Shown here one piece after another: positions 40,217-53,207 of a stretch of 64,000 nt of DNA. The position numbers and the translations under genes are program-made. Each line of letters begins with the position of its first letter. The stretch's first letter is position 1. The DNA is from Phytoseiulus persimilis (Eukaryota > Arthropoda > Arachnida > Mesostigmata > Phytoseiidae). The stretch is from NCBI GenBank assembly GCA_037576195.1, contig CM075104.1:16694211-16758210 (forward strand). The letters run 5' to 3'. The notes under the pieces were generated by a model. The model was not told the DNA's origin. It made no database searches and worked only from the letters and a program-made list of their open reading frames with translations.

Positions 40217-40311
40217 TACTTCTCTCGTTACGTTCTTCGTTACTTCCTTCCGTAACGCCCTTCACTACTTTTTGTTTGTTACTTCTCTCGTTACCATCTC
40301 TCGTTACTCTG
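40217..40311. repeat. Degenerate tandem array of CTCTCGTTAC-like units
   Basis: The plus strand repeats TTCTCTCGTTAC, TTCTTCGTTAC, TCCTTCCGTAAC, TTTGTTTGTTAC, TTCTCTCGTTAC and ATCTCTCGTTAC, with a period of roughly 11-15 bases. It is a decayed minisatellite or a cluster of GTAACGAG sites on the minus strand. Confidence 0.5.
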
Positions 40312-40813
40312 CATCGCCGGTGTCCGCCATATGATCTCTCCTTTCTCTCTTTGGCGTTAGGATCGAACTCGAAGGCGCCTCCTCGCCAGGAGGAAACTCA
40401 ATTTTCTCCGTGCATGGAATCTGTCTGATTCACGGTCTCCGACCGCCATTTTAGGCTGCCTGGTCTCGATGAGTTTAGATAGAGTTTCGCGAATTCTCGC
40501 CCCTGAGATGGCTGTTATTAGGAAGCGGCGGGGGATCCATTAGCAATCGGGGGACGAACATATGCGTCGTCGAACGTGAAACGCACGAGCGACGAGGCAT
40601 GCCATCGAGAAAAGATTTCCTTATTCTCCAGAATCCAAGAGTCGTGGTTCTCGGAACGATCCGAATAGTAGAGCGACCACCACCCCTCCTCGATCGAGTC
40701 ATTGCGGAAATCACCCGGAATATTCCGATACCTGAGTGCACAGCAGACGCAACAGTTTCTACAGAAGATTATCAAACGCACCTGAGTTTCTCCTTCTCCA
40801 CTCGTTCGGGAGA

Positions 40814-40889
40814 GCTAATAATTGGTTGCGAGTCCCAGAGCCGCGATCCCCTCCATACAGAGACTCCTGGGTTCAAGTCCTAGCTTAGC
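40814..40889 (+). other. tRNA-like fragment (T-arm and acceptor pairing only)
   Basis: CTGGG TTCAAGT CCTAG folds as a T-arm with a standard loop, and GCTAA (40814-40818) can pair with TTAGC (40885-40889) at a 76-base spacing. The D-arm and anticodon stem do not form, so this is not a functional tRNA. A decayed tRNA gene, a SINE head or chance are all possible. Confidence 0.2.
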
Positions 40890-43800
40890 CTTGGGCAACT
40901 TCGAACCTTGATATGTCCGAGAAGCGATGGGCATGCTGGAGTGTTTCGACTTGTGTTCCGGATGATCGCGATGCTAGTGATGAATATAGAGATGGGCCTT
41001 ACCGTAAGGCATGATTCGCGTTCTACGGTCTCAGCGAATCAAGCGGCAGTTTCCGAGAAAATCCTACCGAATGTCCACCGTCGTCTAGCTTGGTTTGAGC
41101 TAGCTCTCCATCGAAACGAAAGCGAGTCGCTTCCGATGTCTGAAGCGCCAAACCTCTTCCCCTACCTTTAAGAGACGAGTTTCCCCGGAAAACCGAATTA
41201 CAGAGTGTATCGAATCTGTGATGAGCTCCCTACGGAACCTATCATGGCTCTAATTCTGCAATCTAACTCCGAGGTGTCCATCAACAGCTTGAGATAGCGC
41301 CAAATATCCATCTTCGTAGCGCTCCATTTTCCGTGATCATTCCCGTTGCAATGATGAAGCCAATTTCTGCGAGCTTGAGCTGTACGACAGCTGGAAACTA
41401 CACCTTAGCTGAGTTCGGAAAAACAAGAGCCGATGCTGACTCAAGAGCCGCCGTTTTTGATCGCAAACTACTACTGGGTGACATGGTACTCGCACGGGAT
41501 CCATGTTGGATGCAACATCTCCGCCAGACCTGGAGTTTTTCGAGGGCCCAACACGCTAAGCTAGCAATCGCGGGTTCGATCCCCGGCCGACAACAAAAAT
41601 TTCTTATGTGATAAAAAGAGGATTTAATTTGTATCAGAATTAAATCTGAACCATCTTAAGGCCCAAGCCCACCGCCCGCAATGGGATTTGCGAGGCGATA
41701 GGGAGTGTTACTGAAGCAATACCGAAAGCTGATCCCGGGACACTTCTGAGGGCTAGCTGAGAGGTTCTGCCGGAAAAAAAAACAAAAAAACTCGCCGGGA
41801 TCCCTCCACTCGGCCATCGCTACCCTGTCAGACCGACGCGATATCCTGTGCCGTGCGGCATCGTGGCAGTTTGAATTTCCGCGGCTCGTTACCTGAAATT
41901 ACTTTCGAGCCATCTCCGATTTCGATTTAAAAATCCCCGACATAGACCACAGCTCCCCGAATCGTGATCGAATTGAAAAACACATCACGATCCGATAGCA
42001 CTGACCAGTCACTGGTGGGCAGCGAGGGAGAGTATTAAGCATGCTCGGTCTGCGACTCTTCTCATCGGTTCCGATATTTTTTGGGGTTCCCCGGTGCTCA
42101 CCCTCGTACGATGCCCGGTGCTCGTCGTCGCTTCTCTTATTTCGATAGAAGTCACGTGTAATCTCTGGTAGAACAACGGATCATGTCTGTGCTGGGTGAC
42201 GCCTGCTATTCTCTCCCTCCAACCGATCCAAAAGCGAATAGTTCCTGAAAATCAGACTCTGGAGCAGCGAAGTTTGGCAGTCGAGATCAGGTCAAGCAGA
42301 ACGGAGGCAAACCGAGCCCTAGCGCTGTCTTCAGGAAAACGTTCACGTCCTGGATGCAGCGTTACGGGATGCCACCCAGCTTCAGCTTCCCATCCTTCAG
42401 TCAGCCTGCTTGAGGCTCAGTCGACCCGCAGAAAATCATCTCGTTCTCCTCTGTGTCGCGCCACAACCAGATATCCCGTGAGTTCCCTTCTGACCCGGAC
42501 GAAGTAGGACAGGTCCGGGGGCATCGGAACTCTAATCATCAGAGCCTGAAGGTTCAGGTGATTTTTCGAATATATTCCACGGATCGCGCAGGATTGATTG
42601 ATTGCAATGAGGGGATCGTTTCGAAAAATCACCCAAACTCCCAGGCTCTACTAATCATCAATGATTCTAAGAGCTAATCATTTCTTCACTTCTGGGCAAG
42701 TCGCCTCCATCAACCATCATGAACGGCGCATGGTGAGTTGCTGTGCGCGATCTCGAGTAAACACCATCAGGAGTGGAACCGATGATCGAGGACAAAGAAC
42801 AGGATTGGATCTCACCCGTTCCGACAACAATAATGCGGGTTCCCGCATGCACGGTTTCTGAATCCTCAATCCTCCTCCTAACCGATATCGTAGTCGAAAG
42901 ATTACTGGCGGTCGTGAGCTGTATTCCGCTGTTCTGTGGGGAGAAGCAGTTACCCCTTCGTTCCTTCATTGCGGCGTTCTGATGCATCAACGGAAATCGC
43001 GGAAAGTGTTCCCCAGCCCCTGAGGAGATGTACCGCAGAGCTCGGAAATTGCTACCAGCCGTAGCCGCACACCTTGTCTGTGTGCAGCTTAGTCTGCATC
43101 GAGAAAGCTAACATGGATTTCCTCTTATTCAGGTTTCTCTGAATTTCAGGTTCTCGAGGGGCGAAATCGATCCTGCTAAGGCAACACAGAGAAGTATGAG
43201 CTCGAACTCGAAGCAGCCCTCAAGGGATGCTTTGGAGCGATGTTGACGACTCAGCGCCGCAGCGCGGAAGCCTGACTGGCTCGCGAAAGGATGATCGTCG
43301 TTCCCTGGATCTACCGGGAAAGAATTCCGCTCCTCCTGCCACGGAGACCACTGAAGGAGAGGGCGGAGTCGTCCATCGGAAGGAGACTTCCTCGGTGGAA
43401 CTATGAGACGGCTTGCTCACAATCGGGACTGAGTCGTCCCGCTGTCGATTGAGCGCATAGCAAGACTACTCCTATCTGCGAGTCCTTGAAGCCGTCAGTG
43501 TGGAAGAGCAAGTTATCGTTCTGAAACTAGATCCACCATCAGAACGAAGCCGCCCAATCACTTCCCGAGAGGTTTTTCATAGGAAACCGCCTCTGTGGGG
43601 GCATTCTTGCTCAGAATCAAATGGAATAGCAGAATAGAATCGCTCATCTCTGTTGTACTCCTCCATCATGCATTTTCTAGTTCTCGTCAGGACCCCCTCC
43701 TCGGGCGTTGGAAGTCGGCGAGAGTCCCGATCATGGGCTCTGAATAGTTTTGAGGCAATGATAATTCCATCGTCCTTCCGTAGAGTTCCCGAAAATACGC

Positions 43801-44403
43801 ACGACGCCCAGTTACCTTGGGTGAACCTAGGGTATAAATGACCAAATACTAGAAACAAGCCTCTTCAACATTTGGTGGGCGACGGCCGCAAAAGGGAGAA
43901 AAAGCCCCTCACCCTTCCTCCGGCAGGAGCCGCTTGATACGCAGTTACATGAGGTGAGAGTCACATGGGGAGTTGGGTACTACCTGCTAGTACCACGAAG
44001 GATTGTCTGTCAAGAGGGAGACGGACGTAGGATTCGGGGAAGTTCAAAATTTCCTGTCGAATTATTGAGATACGAGAGTCCGACAGCACCTGATGGGCGT
44101 GGCTACACGCTCTAACAGGGGGAGGGCATACTGGCGCCATCAGTATACGGAGTCTGAGGAGCTGCTTTCATTCTGAATATTCATCAGAGATTTTATCAAA
44201 TGTATCTCGATCTTGGAACGAAGCTCACATCGGCTGGTGAGGTTCATGGAGAGATTATCAGGAACTATTCGCTTCTATCTTTGATCTCTCACGAGGAATC
44301 TCCAACCTGCGAGATATCTTTGTCCTCATTCTCTTCCTCCGTAGGGTGAGAGAGATTCGAGAATTCGGCCGCCGGTCACCGAATCGACAGCTGGTACCTC
44401 GCT

Positions 44404-44552
44404 GGAGCTTGGTAGCACGCGGTAAGAGCACAGCGTCCCGCGATGCGGCTACGTACAGTATTTCATCCGATAAAATAACAGTCTCCGAGAGATTCCAGCC
44501 TGCTGGCGCGAATGCCCCAAAGGTTCGCGAACCGTTAGACGCTGTGCTCTAG
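44404..44552. repeat. Inverted repeat of a tRNA D-arm-like segment
   Basis: AGAGCACAGCGTC at 44425-44437 recurs perfectly inverted at 44538-44550. The left copy sits in GGTAGCACGCGGTAAGAGC, which resembles a tRNA D-arm/A box. The right copy, read on the minus strand, is followed by the palindrome GGTTCGCGAACC, close to a B box. A 10-base direct repeat GGCTACGTAC flanks on the right of each (44447-44456, 44578-44587). Two SINE heads in opposite orientation, or a foldback element, would fit. Confidence 0.35.
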
Positions 44553-45576
44553 CGGCTGCTTCCGAGTTCCCATTTTTGGCTACGTACTTGCTCCCGATCC
44601 GGCGTTTGGCGGCAGAGCTGTCGAGCCTCTTTCTTCCTTCGGAAAATGAGGCAGCATCCGAACAAAGCAATCTCGATGGTAGAAAATTCGTCCAGAGAGG
44701 ATTAGGATAAAAAAAAAAGAGTCCGGATGTGGCCCAGCAATTTTTCCCGTCGTTCGAAGGTTCTCAGCAAGTCAGGATCGAATTTCCGGACTCAATCATG
44801 GAAAAATAGGCTGGTTGAGAGGAGGTACTTGAGGCTAGATTTTAGCAGGGTGTTAACTATCAGAATTGACAAAATTTCGATTTTTTCGAACCTTGGATGC
44901 TCTTCGATCCGATCTTCGAAAATATATCTCCGAGGAGTTGTCCTTCTATACTGCGCGCTGAATGGTTCTCGAGACTCAACGATCCCAAGTTTGCTCACGA
45001 ACATGGAAATTTGAATGATGAATCACGAAATACGTTGGTGCAACGACCTCGGTCCCTCTTTCGTAGACCTCGGCCGACCAGGGATCTAGCCTAGGTTACG
45101 CAAACTTCGATTTTTGGGCCCCGGCGCCATCATTTTGGGCATATTTGGGCTCAGAGCGGAAGAAGTTGGCCGACCCCTGAGCAATTCTCTTCCGAGGAAT
45201 GTAGCCGAAGAACTACTCCCGAGCGGGGCTACGTGGAATGGCTGCTAGCGGCACTCTGGGTGTTCTGAGAATGGAAAGGTCGAGAATAAAACATGGAGAT
45301 GAATGACATTGAACGCGAAGCTCGACGAAGATAGCGAGTTCGGACATGACCGAAGTATCGCACTTGAATCCGAGAAACTTCGTCGAGCGTAGACAGCAGG
45401 AGCTTTAGAAAGCAACCTTCAGATTCCGAAATCTGAATTTGCTGACGGTTCTCCGTCCCCAATTCTTCCATCATGTACGCACGTACCAAGTGCCGTCTTG
45501 GCTGATGCTCGAGATAGCCACCCTGTTTTTTCCACTTGTTCCGACTCTTCTCGACCGAGACCTGCCCTCGGTCTGG

Positions 45577-45759
45577 TTAGAAGGTTGCCTGGCATATCTT
45601 CTCAAGCATCCGCCCAAAGAGGATGAACACCGCGAGCAAGAGAATCGCGGCAGCGCCGTTGTGGCCAAGCGAATCAGCACGTTTAATACCGACCAAGTGG
45701 CTCTCGATTCGGTTCTGTTTTCCCGTCCCAAAAGTGGACAGTTCAATCAATCGAGGTAC
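45577..45759 (-). CDS. Hypothetical ORF with one transmembrane segment (possible terminal exon)
   Basis: Not recognised. The open frame of 60 codons between stops has no upstream ATG, so if real it is an exon. A possible AG acceptor precedes NRIESHLVGIKRADSLG. A hydrophobic helix AAAILLLAVFILF follows, then GRMLEK and a TAA stop. Codons look moderately coding-like. No partner exon was found. Confidence 0.15.
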   Translation of the reverse strand, partial: VPRLIELSTFGTGKQNRIESHLVGIKRADSLGHNGAAAILLLAVFILFGRMLEKICQATF

Positions 45760-47488
45760 TCAGATGAATTGTATTATGTATTCCGACATCTGATTGCGAC
45801 TTTGTCGTCGCGAATCGCGACGGTCGTAAACCTTAGCTGTTGAGGAAGGTACTCTTCATCCGGGAAACTCAGTAGGAGGGATCGCGAGCTCAGAGGAGGT
45901 ACACTTCTGCTGAAACTGAGCTTGCCCTCAGCGATTCGATTAACGCGGAAGGGGATTTTCAGGAAGGTCCGTTCCGAGCCGCTAGTTCTCACCCCCACGA
46001 GTCGTCTGTATCGCGCCCCTTTGTAGCGGCAAGGAGGGTTTTGAAGGCAAAGGTCGGAGGGTGACGGGCTTCAATGTGAGGATTTTGGGAATTTCGTAGT
46101 GTTTTCCTTCGGCTTTTCTTCGCTCAGGAAATACTGATGATCTTCTGCAGAGGATCGTTTCGAGTTCAAAAAGCTCGACCCTGATACCTTCCTGAATCCT
46201 GGCAACTAGAAAATGCAGCCGAACTATTCGTCGGATCGAGCGCACTGGAACTCGACGGCATTGAGAGGTATGCTAAAAATTGATGGTTTGCTCGCTGATG
46301 AGGGGCTGCGGAATTTAATATCATGTGGAAATGGCAATATAGTTTTCTTCTAAACTACTCATTTTGCACAGTCACTGTACCGGGAAGGCTACTCTTCTTG
46401 AACTTATGAGATTTAATAAGCTGGAAAGTATGAAAGGGTAGCGGGAAAGGGAACCTCCTGTAGAGGAAGCTGCCGATCCTTGAAGTCACTATCGCAGGCG
46501 GGAAGTGCAAGCGAGCCGCAAGTTGTGAATCATCGCTTTTATCATGTAGAACTTCGATCATTACCAGTGCTACTTGTTAACCAAGGTGATTAGACTGATT
46601 GAGGTCAGTATGATAAATCGTCTGAAAACCATGGTACGAAAATCGTCCACGAGGCCGAGCTGTCGGGAGGCTACGGAACTAGGATTCTTCATTTTTCTAG
46701 GAGCCGGTTCTCGAATAATGCTCGACCCCGCGAGAAGGCTTCTCCATTAAACTTCTGTTTGGACTCCTAGTGCGTCCTCGATGCGGCAATGCACTTCAGT
46801 TGAAGATGCCTTCCCCGGCGACCAATATTCAATATTTCGCGTCACCAGTGTGGCCCTGCCCTCGTGGGATCACGTACTGAGGTATCTTCTCGAAGGAATA
46901 TCCTTGAAGTCCATTCGAGTCATCTGGATATCCGTCATGCCATGAAAATCGACAGTCAAAATCCAAGATTCGGAGAACTCCTTTTGCTCCCCCGAGGATT
47001 CTCATCACGAATCGGTCAATCGAGAACACTCCAGGGGTAACGCATCGTTTGCTCAGAAGCATCTAGATGTTGACGAAATTCCGCTGGTTAATCGATTTCC
47101 TGGTTTGTCTCGTGCGTTACGTCGGATGGATGTCCGGACCCATGGTGTTCGTTGCTAAGCAGATTCCCCGCTAATTAGCGGAACTTTGCTACTCGTGTGA
47201 CCGGACCGTTTCAGTGCCTCCTGTGAGACTTTCCACGAGCTGATGCGAACGCCCGGGAAGTTCCACAGGGAAATCAAGATTCTTTGCGCTCTTTGAGCCG
47301 GTCAAGGGAGGAGACAACGGTCTCTGACCAATGTAACAAAACTTTGATCCCGTTGATGCGTTTCGACTTTGACTCGCTCGCTTGAAATTGGAAAACTGTT
47401 TCGGAATGTAGTCCACGCGCCGTTTTCGGCAGCGTTTCGATCACGTTGAGGGCCTCCTAGGGGATGTGAGACAACACCTCGGCAGAAC

Positions 47489-47683
47489 ATGGGCTGCTGC
47501 CGTTGCGGAAGGGGGAAGGAACTCGGAGAGGAATCGAGAAAGCTCGGAGAAGGCGGGAAGGACACCGAGAAAGCGATATTGGATGCCTCGGAGCCGTGCT
47601 CTGAGAGATCCTGTGCGCGGAGCGACCATGTCACCGCAAAAACCAGCCGCCACCAGTCTGCAAGTACGGCGGGCAGACAGTGA
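47489..47683 (+). CDS. Hypothetical ORF with an N-terminal acylation-type motif
   Basis: Not recognised. The 64-codon ORF starts MGCCRCGRGKELGEE. Gly2 followed by cysteines is the pattern used for N-myristoylation plus palmitoylation, as in small membrane-anchored proteins. The rest is charged, with no domain. Overlapping frames on both strands are also open here because the segment is GC-rich, so chance is likely. Confidence 0.15.
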   Translation: MGCCRCGRGKELGEESRKLGEGGKDTEKAILDASEPCSERSCARSDHVTAKTSRHQSASTAGRQ

Positions 47684-50600
47684 AGCGAAGCTCCAAACTT
47701 CCGAAGTCGTCTTCCGCGCCGGAGACGTTCAGCCTGCGGCGGTGACAACAACAACCGTGTTCTGTTACTTCGGACCAGAAGGAAGCGGGCTGAACAATAC
47801 GCCCTCCACTCCTATCTGAGGATTTTGCTCCTCGGATCGCCCTGTGATCTCTGAGAGCATTCATTGCGTCGAGAACGCGTAGACTAACTGCTTTCAAAAG
47901 AGCCAAGTAGCGGCAGAAATTGAGAAGCCAAGCGCAAATATGACAGGCGCAGGGAATCGGTTGCGGGATTCCAAAAAAGTTTCTCCTTTGTTCATGGAGA
48001 CTTTGATCGTGAGAGACTAATTTCCTGTCGGACATTTTCTGCTCAAAATCCCGCTCGTTGCCGGATGCTTCTCGAATGTTCCTCGATTTCCACAGAGCCG
48101 TCCCCTCCCTGCATGACGGAGTAGAGAAATCGAAAAAGTCAAAAGAGAGCCGTTCAGGTAATCCGTCTGAGTCCCACGCAATATCTCTCGGGAATTCTCT
48201 CTCATACTCTGAGATTATCCCTCGGTGGCTCGCTCATCGACAAGTTGATAACGTCAGGCTCCGTTATACAACCGTACTCATGGGCGGTCAGATGCTCGCT
48301 TTCAGAGAAACTAATAAAGGGCACAGATAATGGCACGGGCGCTCGTCGGTTCTATCAATGCAGCTGCTACTGCTGGGATGAAACTGAGGTCCTATATTTC
48401 AGATGTTCCGGTTCCTCTGGAAAGAGCCCATTAGACGGGGCTCGGCATTCACCAAAGACGCCTTCACTACCGCTTCATTTTCTGTGAGTCCGATGACGTT
48501 TCGCCAATGAATCCGTCAAACGCAATCAGGGTGAGGCTTATCGCAGCGGAAAATCCGAGAAACTACTCCCATCAGACTCGTTTCCCCGACCATCCCGTCC
48601 CTTGCAAAGCCCCAGTCTCAGATTCTGGACCGGCGGAACACGATGCTATGCTATGAATGCAAACACTGGCGATGCGATCCTGTTTCCCTCTCGCGGAGGA
48701 TGATGCCTAGCCCCGCTCGATGAGACCAAAGGAGGGTTCAGTGAGGGGCTGAAACTCCAAGAGGCTCGGAAGATTCTCAACCGTTCCATAGGGCTCCATT
48801 TCAAGGTGCACTACTACCGTTTCTTGGTTCGAGGAACGATCGCGGGTACGACATCAACGTACTATCATCCTCTCATGCGACCTCGAGGACAACGATGGAC
48901 CGCGGATTCCGAGCACGTGGGCTGAGCTCCGAGGCCTAGACGTAGATTCCTACCGATGAGCCTCGCGACCCGAGAGGTTTTCCGTCCGTCAAGAACAATT
49001 CGACGATTCGACAATCGCCTCCAAATCTATTCCGACATTCTGCTCTTTCTACCCGTTACTCCAACCACTGTATCATACTCAGCCTCTCCCTTCGAGCTGG
49101 TTCGACCGCTAGAGTTCCAATAAGAGTGGTGGGATTCTCACCACCAAGCCACACTGAGCGCTTCTAGAGTAATTCGTGCAGTCTGAAACCACGGAGCTCT
49201 TGAGGTGAGCACGCGTGTCCGCGGGTGCGAAACGAGCTTGAGACCGCTCAATCTATCAGCGATCTCGAACCTTGACGGTAGCTAAGGTCAGTTACATAAC
49301 TGAGAGGTGTTACACAACTGATGCGCCCTTCTCGCCCGTGCTTGGCACATATCAGATTCATTGATTGACGTCAGCTTGATCCAATCCTTTCGTTTCACTA
49401 TCAATGGCTGAGGACATTAACTCTGGTGGATCCAACTCCGCGCGCCGTTCTCTCAACCACGCGTGTTTCGATTCTAAGCTCGAGATCTCAGGCCTCGATT
49501 CGCACATTGCAGAATCCGAGAGCATGGTGGAAGCTTCCGACGATTAACACAACCCCCAATCCTAGCGCTTCGACGGAATCGACGAAAAGATGCCGCTTCT
49601 TAGCGATGGCAAGCCGAAACCGAAACTGCGCCTCCTTGATTCCGGACTCGAGTCCGTCCGCCCCTTCCCGGTGCTATTTTTCATCCAGGCTTGGGAACAG
49701 ACTCGGGCGCATTCGCGCTTGGGAGCGGCTCCAGATGGGTTCATCGGACAACGCCGTGATGATAAAGAGCTGCCGCAATTTTCTCCCCCGAAAAGACCTC
49801 GGAACTCAAGATCATGTCGCGGAAATGCTGGAGGCTGGCTCCGCGACCTGCTCTATCTGCTAATGTACTGAATGAATAATTCTCTCCAGGTTGCTGATGA
49901 CGGAGAACAGACGTTCCTGCGAGCTCAGTTGGATGCAGTTGCAGTCGCCTTCGAACCGCTCGAGGACTCCTCTCTGGGAGAGCGGATTCAGCCCCCAGAT
50001 TACGAGGTCATATCGCTGGAAGCGGCTGGTCCCGTAGATTCGAAGCGAGCCTTCAGAAGGACCTGTTGCAAAAATAGAAAGTGAGTTCGAACATTCAACC
50101 GTGGCGTCGAGCGTCCCTGGAATGTGCTTTTTCCAGGAAACCCTCCATACATCCGAACTCATTCAGCCCGTGATCCGGTATTGTGAGACTCCAAAGTACG
50201 TACGACACAACCTCCAGCGGAAAAGATTCCGATGTGACGTCCCTCTGCGAGGTCAAAGCCATCGAGAATTTAGCTGTGAATGCAGTCGAGCGGCACGACA
50301 GATCCGGTTCGTCGAAATGGAGGCAGTGGTGAAATTTCATCGACGAGAGAGCTCAATGGTTATCCAATCGTCTTGGGATCGAGAGAGTCGCGCCATCGAG
50401 CGTGGGCGCCTCCGAGTTGATTCCCGACACCATACGCTGTAGCGTACGAGCTGTTTCTGTGTAGGAGACCGGGTGGCCGATTTTACCGATCGGAGAGCTC
50501 TCCCTGGGCGGAACGGCAGCGAAGAAGAGTATGGTCTTGGCGAGATTCTCGGTTTTTGTAAACGATCTTTCCCAGCGTCTGGTTTCCTCGAATGAAACTC

Positions 50601-53112
50601 GCCGACGACCCTGCTGACAGCTTGCGACAGCTATCGGGTTTCCAACGAGACTTTTTCTGTATCCCGTCCAGGGGCCGCGACTGCGCCGAAAGTGCTCTTG
50701 AAGCTCATCTTTGGAGGTTCTCCCAGTTCGACGAGCACAGTGATTATCGGAGGTGTGGGCATCATCGACGTCCGACGAGAACGCTGAGAACTGAGGGAGC
50801 AATGGGTTGGCGCAAGAAATCGAAGCGTTTTTTTTCGGCAAATGTCGCGCGAGGAAGGCGTACTGGCCTGTAGCTCACTCCGAGGCGCAGGTTACTGAGC
50901 GCCCTCTGGGGGTGGGATCAGGAAGCTATGCGTGTTTTGGTTAAGTGACCGCGTAGAGAGATTCGGGAAGCGTCTCTCTGGATCGAATCATCGTTCCTCC
51001 GGAGGCCCTTGCTCGAATGTTATTTTTTGATTTCTCTCCGGCTCAGTGACAGACTTTGGTGCTCAGGGATACAGTGTTGGGTGTGGCAGAAAGATGGTTT
51101 ATCTCAACATGGGGTATTCCATCCCCACAGTGGTAGACTCACCCAAACGCTACTTTCAAGGAGCCGTTATGCCGTCCTCAGCCAAGTAAGCTGTCGTTTT
51201 GATTTTTCTGAGGCTACCGAGGTTTTTTCTGGCGCAGAAGATTATCATTAGTCGGAAGTATCACCAAGGAGAGAAACACTCGGCTACGAAACCACCTGTT
51301 CGAAGCGATGGGTTGCTCCGCGGGTGCGAATATGGGTGCGCTGCGCTCTGGGATCGGGGTTATGATCGTCTGGTGCGTACATGATTCAACGCGTCTGCGC
51401 CTGATGATAGAAACACTATCGACTCTCACAGGGCTGACAAATAGTCGCGAACTCTTTCCGGCGCTGTTGGTAATACGTCGACTAGAATAGATTTGAACTA
51501 AGAATGAATCAAGAGCACGAAACTGGAAACCCTCCAAGAGAACAACTCAAGTCCCCCTATCGACATTTTGTCGATGACCGTGAGCCGCGGCCGGCTCCAG
51601 TGCCGCGAGTATGCGAGGACTCTTTGTACGGAGGTTGCTCCAATGAGCACTTTCGAGGGAAACTGCATTCCCCTAATCTTCGAGTTCTTGTTCCACTGGT
51701 TTTCGAGCCGGCGGTCAGACTTCCGTGCAACTTCCGTTCAGAAACTCGTCACGCGATTTGATTATCATCATCCAATCGGCCGGTCACTCATCGGTCTCTC
51801 AGGAGAGCTTTCTAGATTGCGCAGTCTCAGTCTCCAATCTTTCATTCTTATGAGAAACTGGAAGAAACTGTGAACCGTTTAGGCCTCTGAGACCTGGTGC
51901 GTGTGGTCCGGCCTGAAATCAATGTTTATGACACGAGCAGCATACGAAAGGACTCGGTCCGCCTGCCGCCCGAGCCATGGAGCCCGCAGTGTTTTCTGAG
52001 TCTGTGTCCGCGAACGACATTCCGATGCAGCGAAGATTTCCAGGAAAAAATTGACCCACGGTATCGAGGGAATCTGCGACAAGAAGATTTCTGAATCCAA
52101 GGAAAGAAATCCGGAAACCTCGAGGTTGTTCTCTTCCATTGCCAGAGAAAACGTTTGATGATCATGCGCTGATCCGATCTTTGCTGAATTCGCGTCACTT
52201 CCCGCAATCGTTTCGCACACCTGGTCTGATCAGTGAAGAATATGTCCATGGATAGAGTCTGTGAGTACGGGCTCTATTCATGAGAGGGAACTTGCACGGT
52301 TCCATCGAGCCGGAACAGAACGCGAATCCAATGATGACCCAAAACTGGAAAAAAGTCTCCGCTGAAACAGGCTGCTTGCGAAGAGTCTGAGAAAAGATTG
52401 AACTTTGAATCGATGCACTCCGAACACGCTGGCGGTGCGCATCGCGCACTGACAGAATGACAGACATGCACCCAGCCGTATCTTCCCCAGCTTTGCGTCG
52501 CAATCAACTCATCTCAGACAATCACGGGATAGCTAGGAGCAATTGCAAGCAATTCATAGCAACAAGAAAATTTCCTCCACGATTCATTGTTGGGCTCGCT
52601 GTGCGGGCCTTGCTGATGTGGGAGATCGTTTTCGACAGCGAGTCCATTGTTTCCCCCCGCGAGCACGCAACGATATTCCTCTCACAGTTTGTCGGTTCTA
52701 ACTCCCGGCAGAGGAGTTGAGAATATCGTGGAATAGCTATGGTTGTGCTCGATTGGACGGAGTCACTCAGAGGATTCTCGGTGCGATGTTCGCAGTTTTT
52801 CAACGGAGGTGCCGATACTCTTTCTGTGGAAAACCGCCTCTCGAGGTAAACCCGGTCGTCGTGCGGTGCGTCCTCTGGTCCTTAGTTGTCTCGTCGAATT
52901 CATCCTCCGGAATCGATGCGGAAGCGGTCGGGCATCGTTTCCTTGAGATGAAACTTTGGAGGTTAACTAGACGTGTCGTCATTGATGTGCAATCGTCCTG
53001 AGCGTAACTCGCGCATTGTAACGGGGCTTAATTGTGGAGCCAACGACAAAACCTTCTCTCAGAATAGCATGATGATGATTCGTGGTCGGTGACAAAGGCT
53101 TTCGGGCCTTAC

Positions 53113-53207
53113 CTACGTCGACGCTGCTCGTGGCGCGGCTGTTGTTGTAGCGGTCATTTGTTGTTGTTGCTGAGGCTGATTTGAAGCCGGTCCGGATCCC
53201 TGCCAGC
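53113..53207 (-). CDS. Candidate orphan exon, Gln/Thr/Ala-rich
   Basis: On the minus strand a good acceptor (TTTAATTGCAG) and donor (GTAAGG) bracket 95 bases. One frame gives a Gln5 run followed by Met-Thr-Ala-Thr-Thr-Thr and ends in TAG at the exon edge; a second frame is open throughout. No partner exon is recognisable nearby, so gene and function are unknown. Confidence 0.25.

Noticed and set aside
41560-41590. GGGTTCGATCCCC as a tRNA gene B box
   Set aside because: Only a 4-bp T-stem forms; no D-arm, anticodon arm or acceptor pairing upstream.
45439-45843. 134-codon plus-strand ORF
   Set aside because: No recognisable domain, no splice context, and the opposite strand in the same place looks at least as coding-like.
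50353-50841. 162-codon minus-strand ORF
   Set aside because: Serine/arginine-rich chance-type product without motifs.
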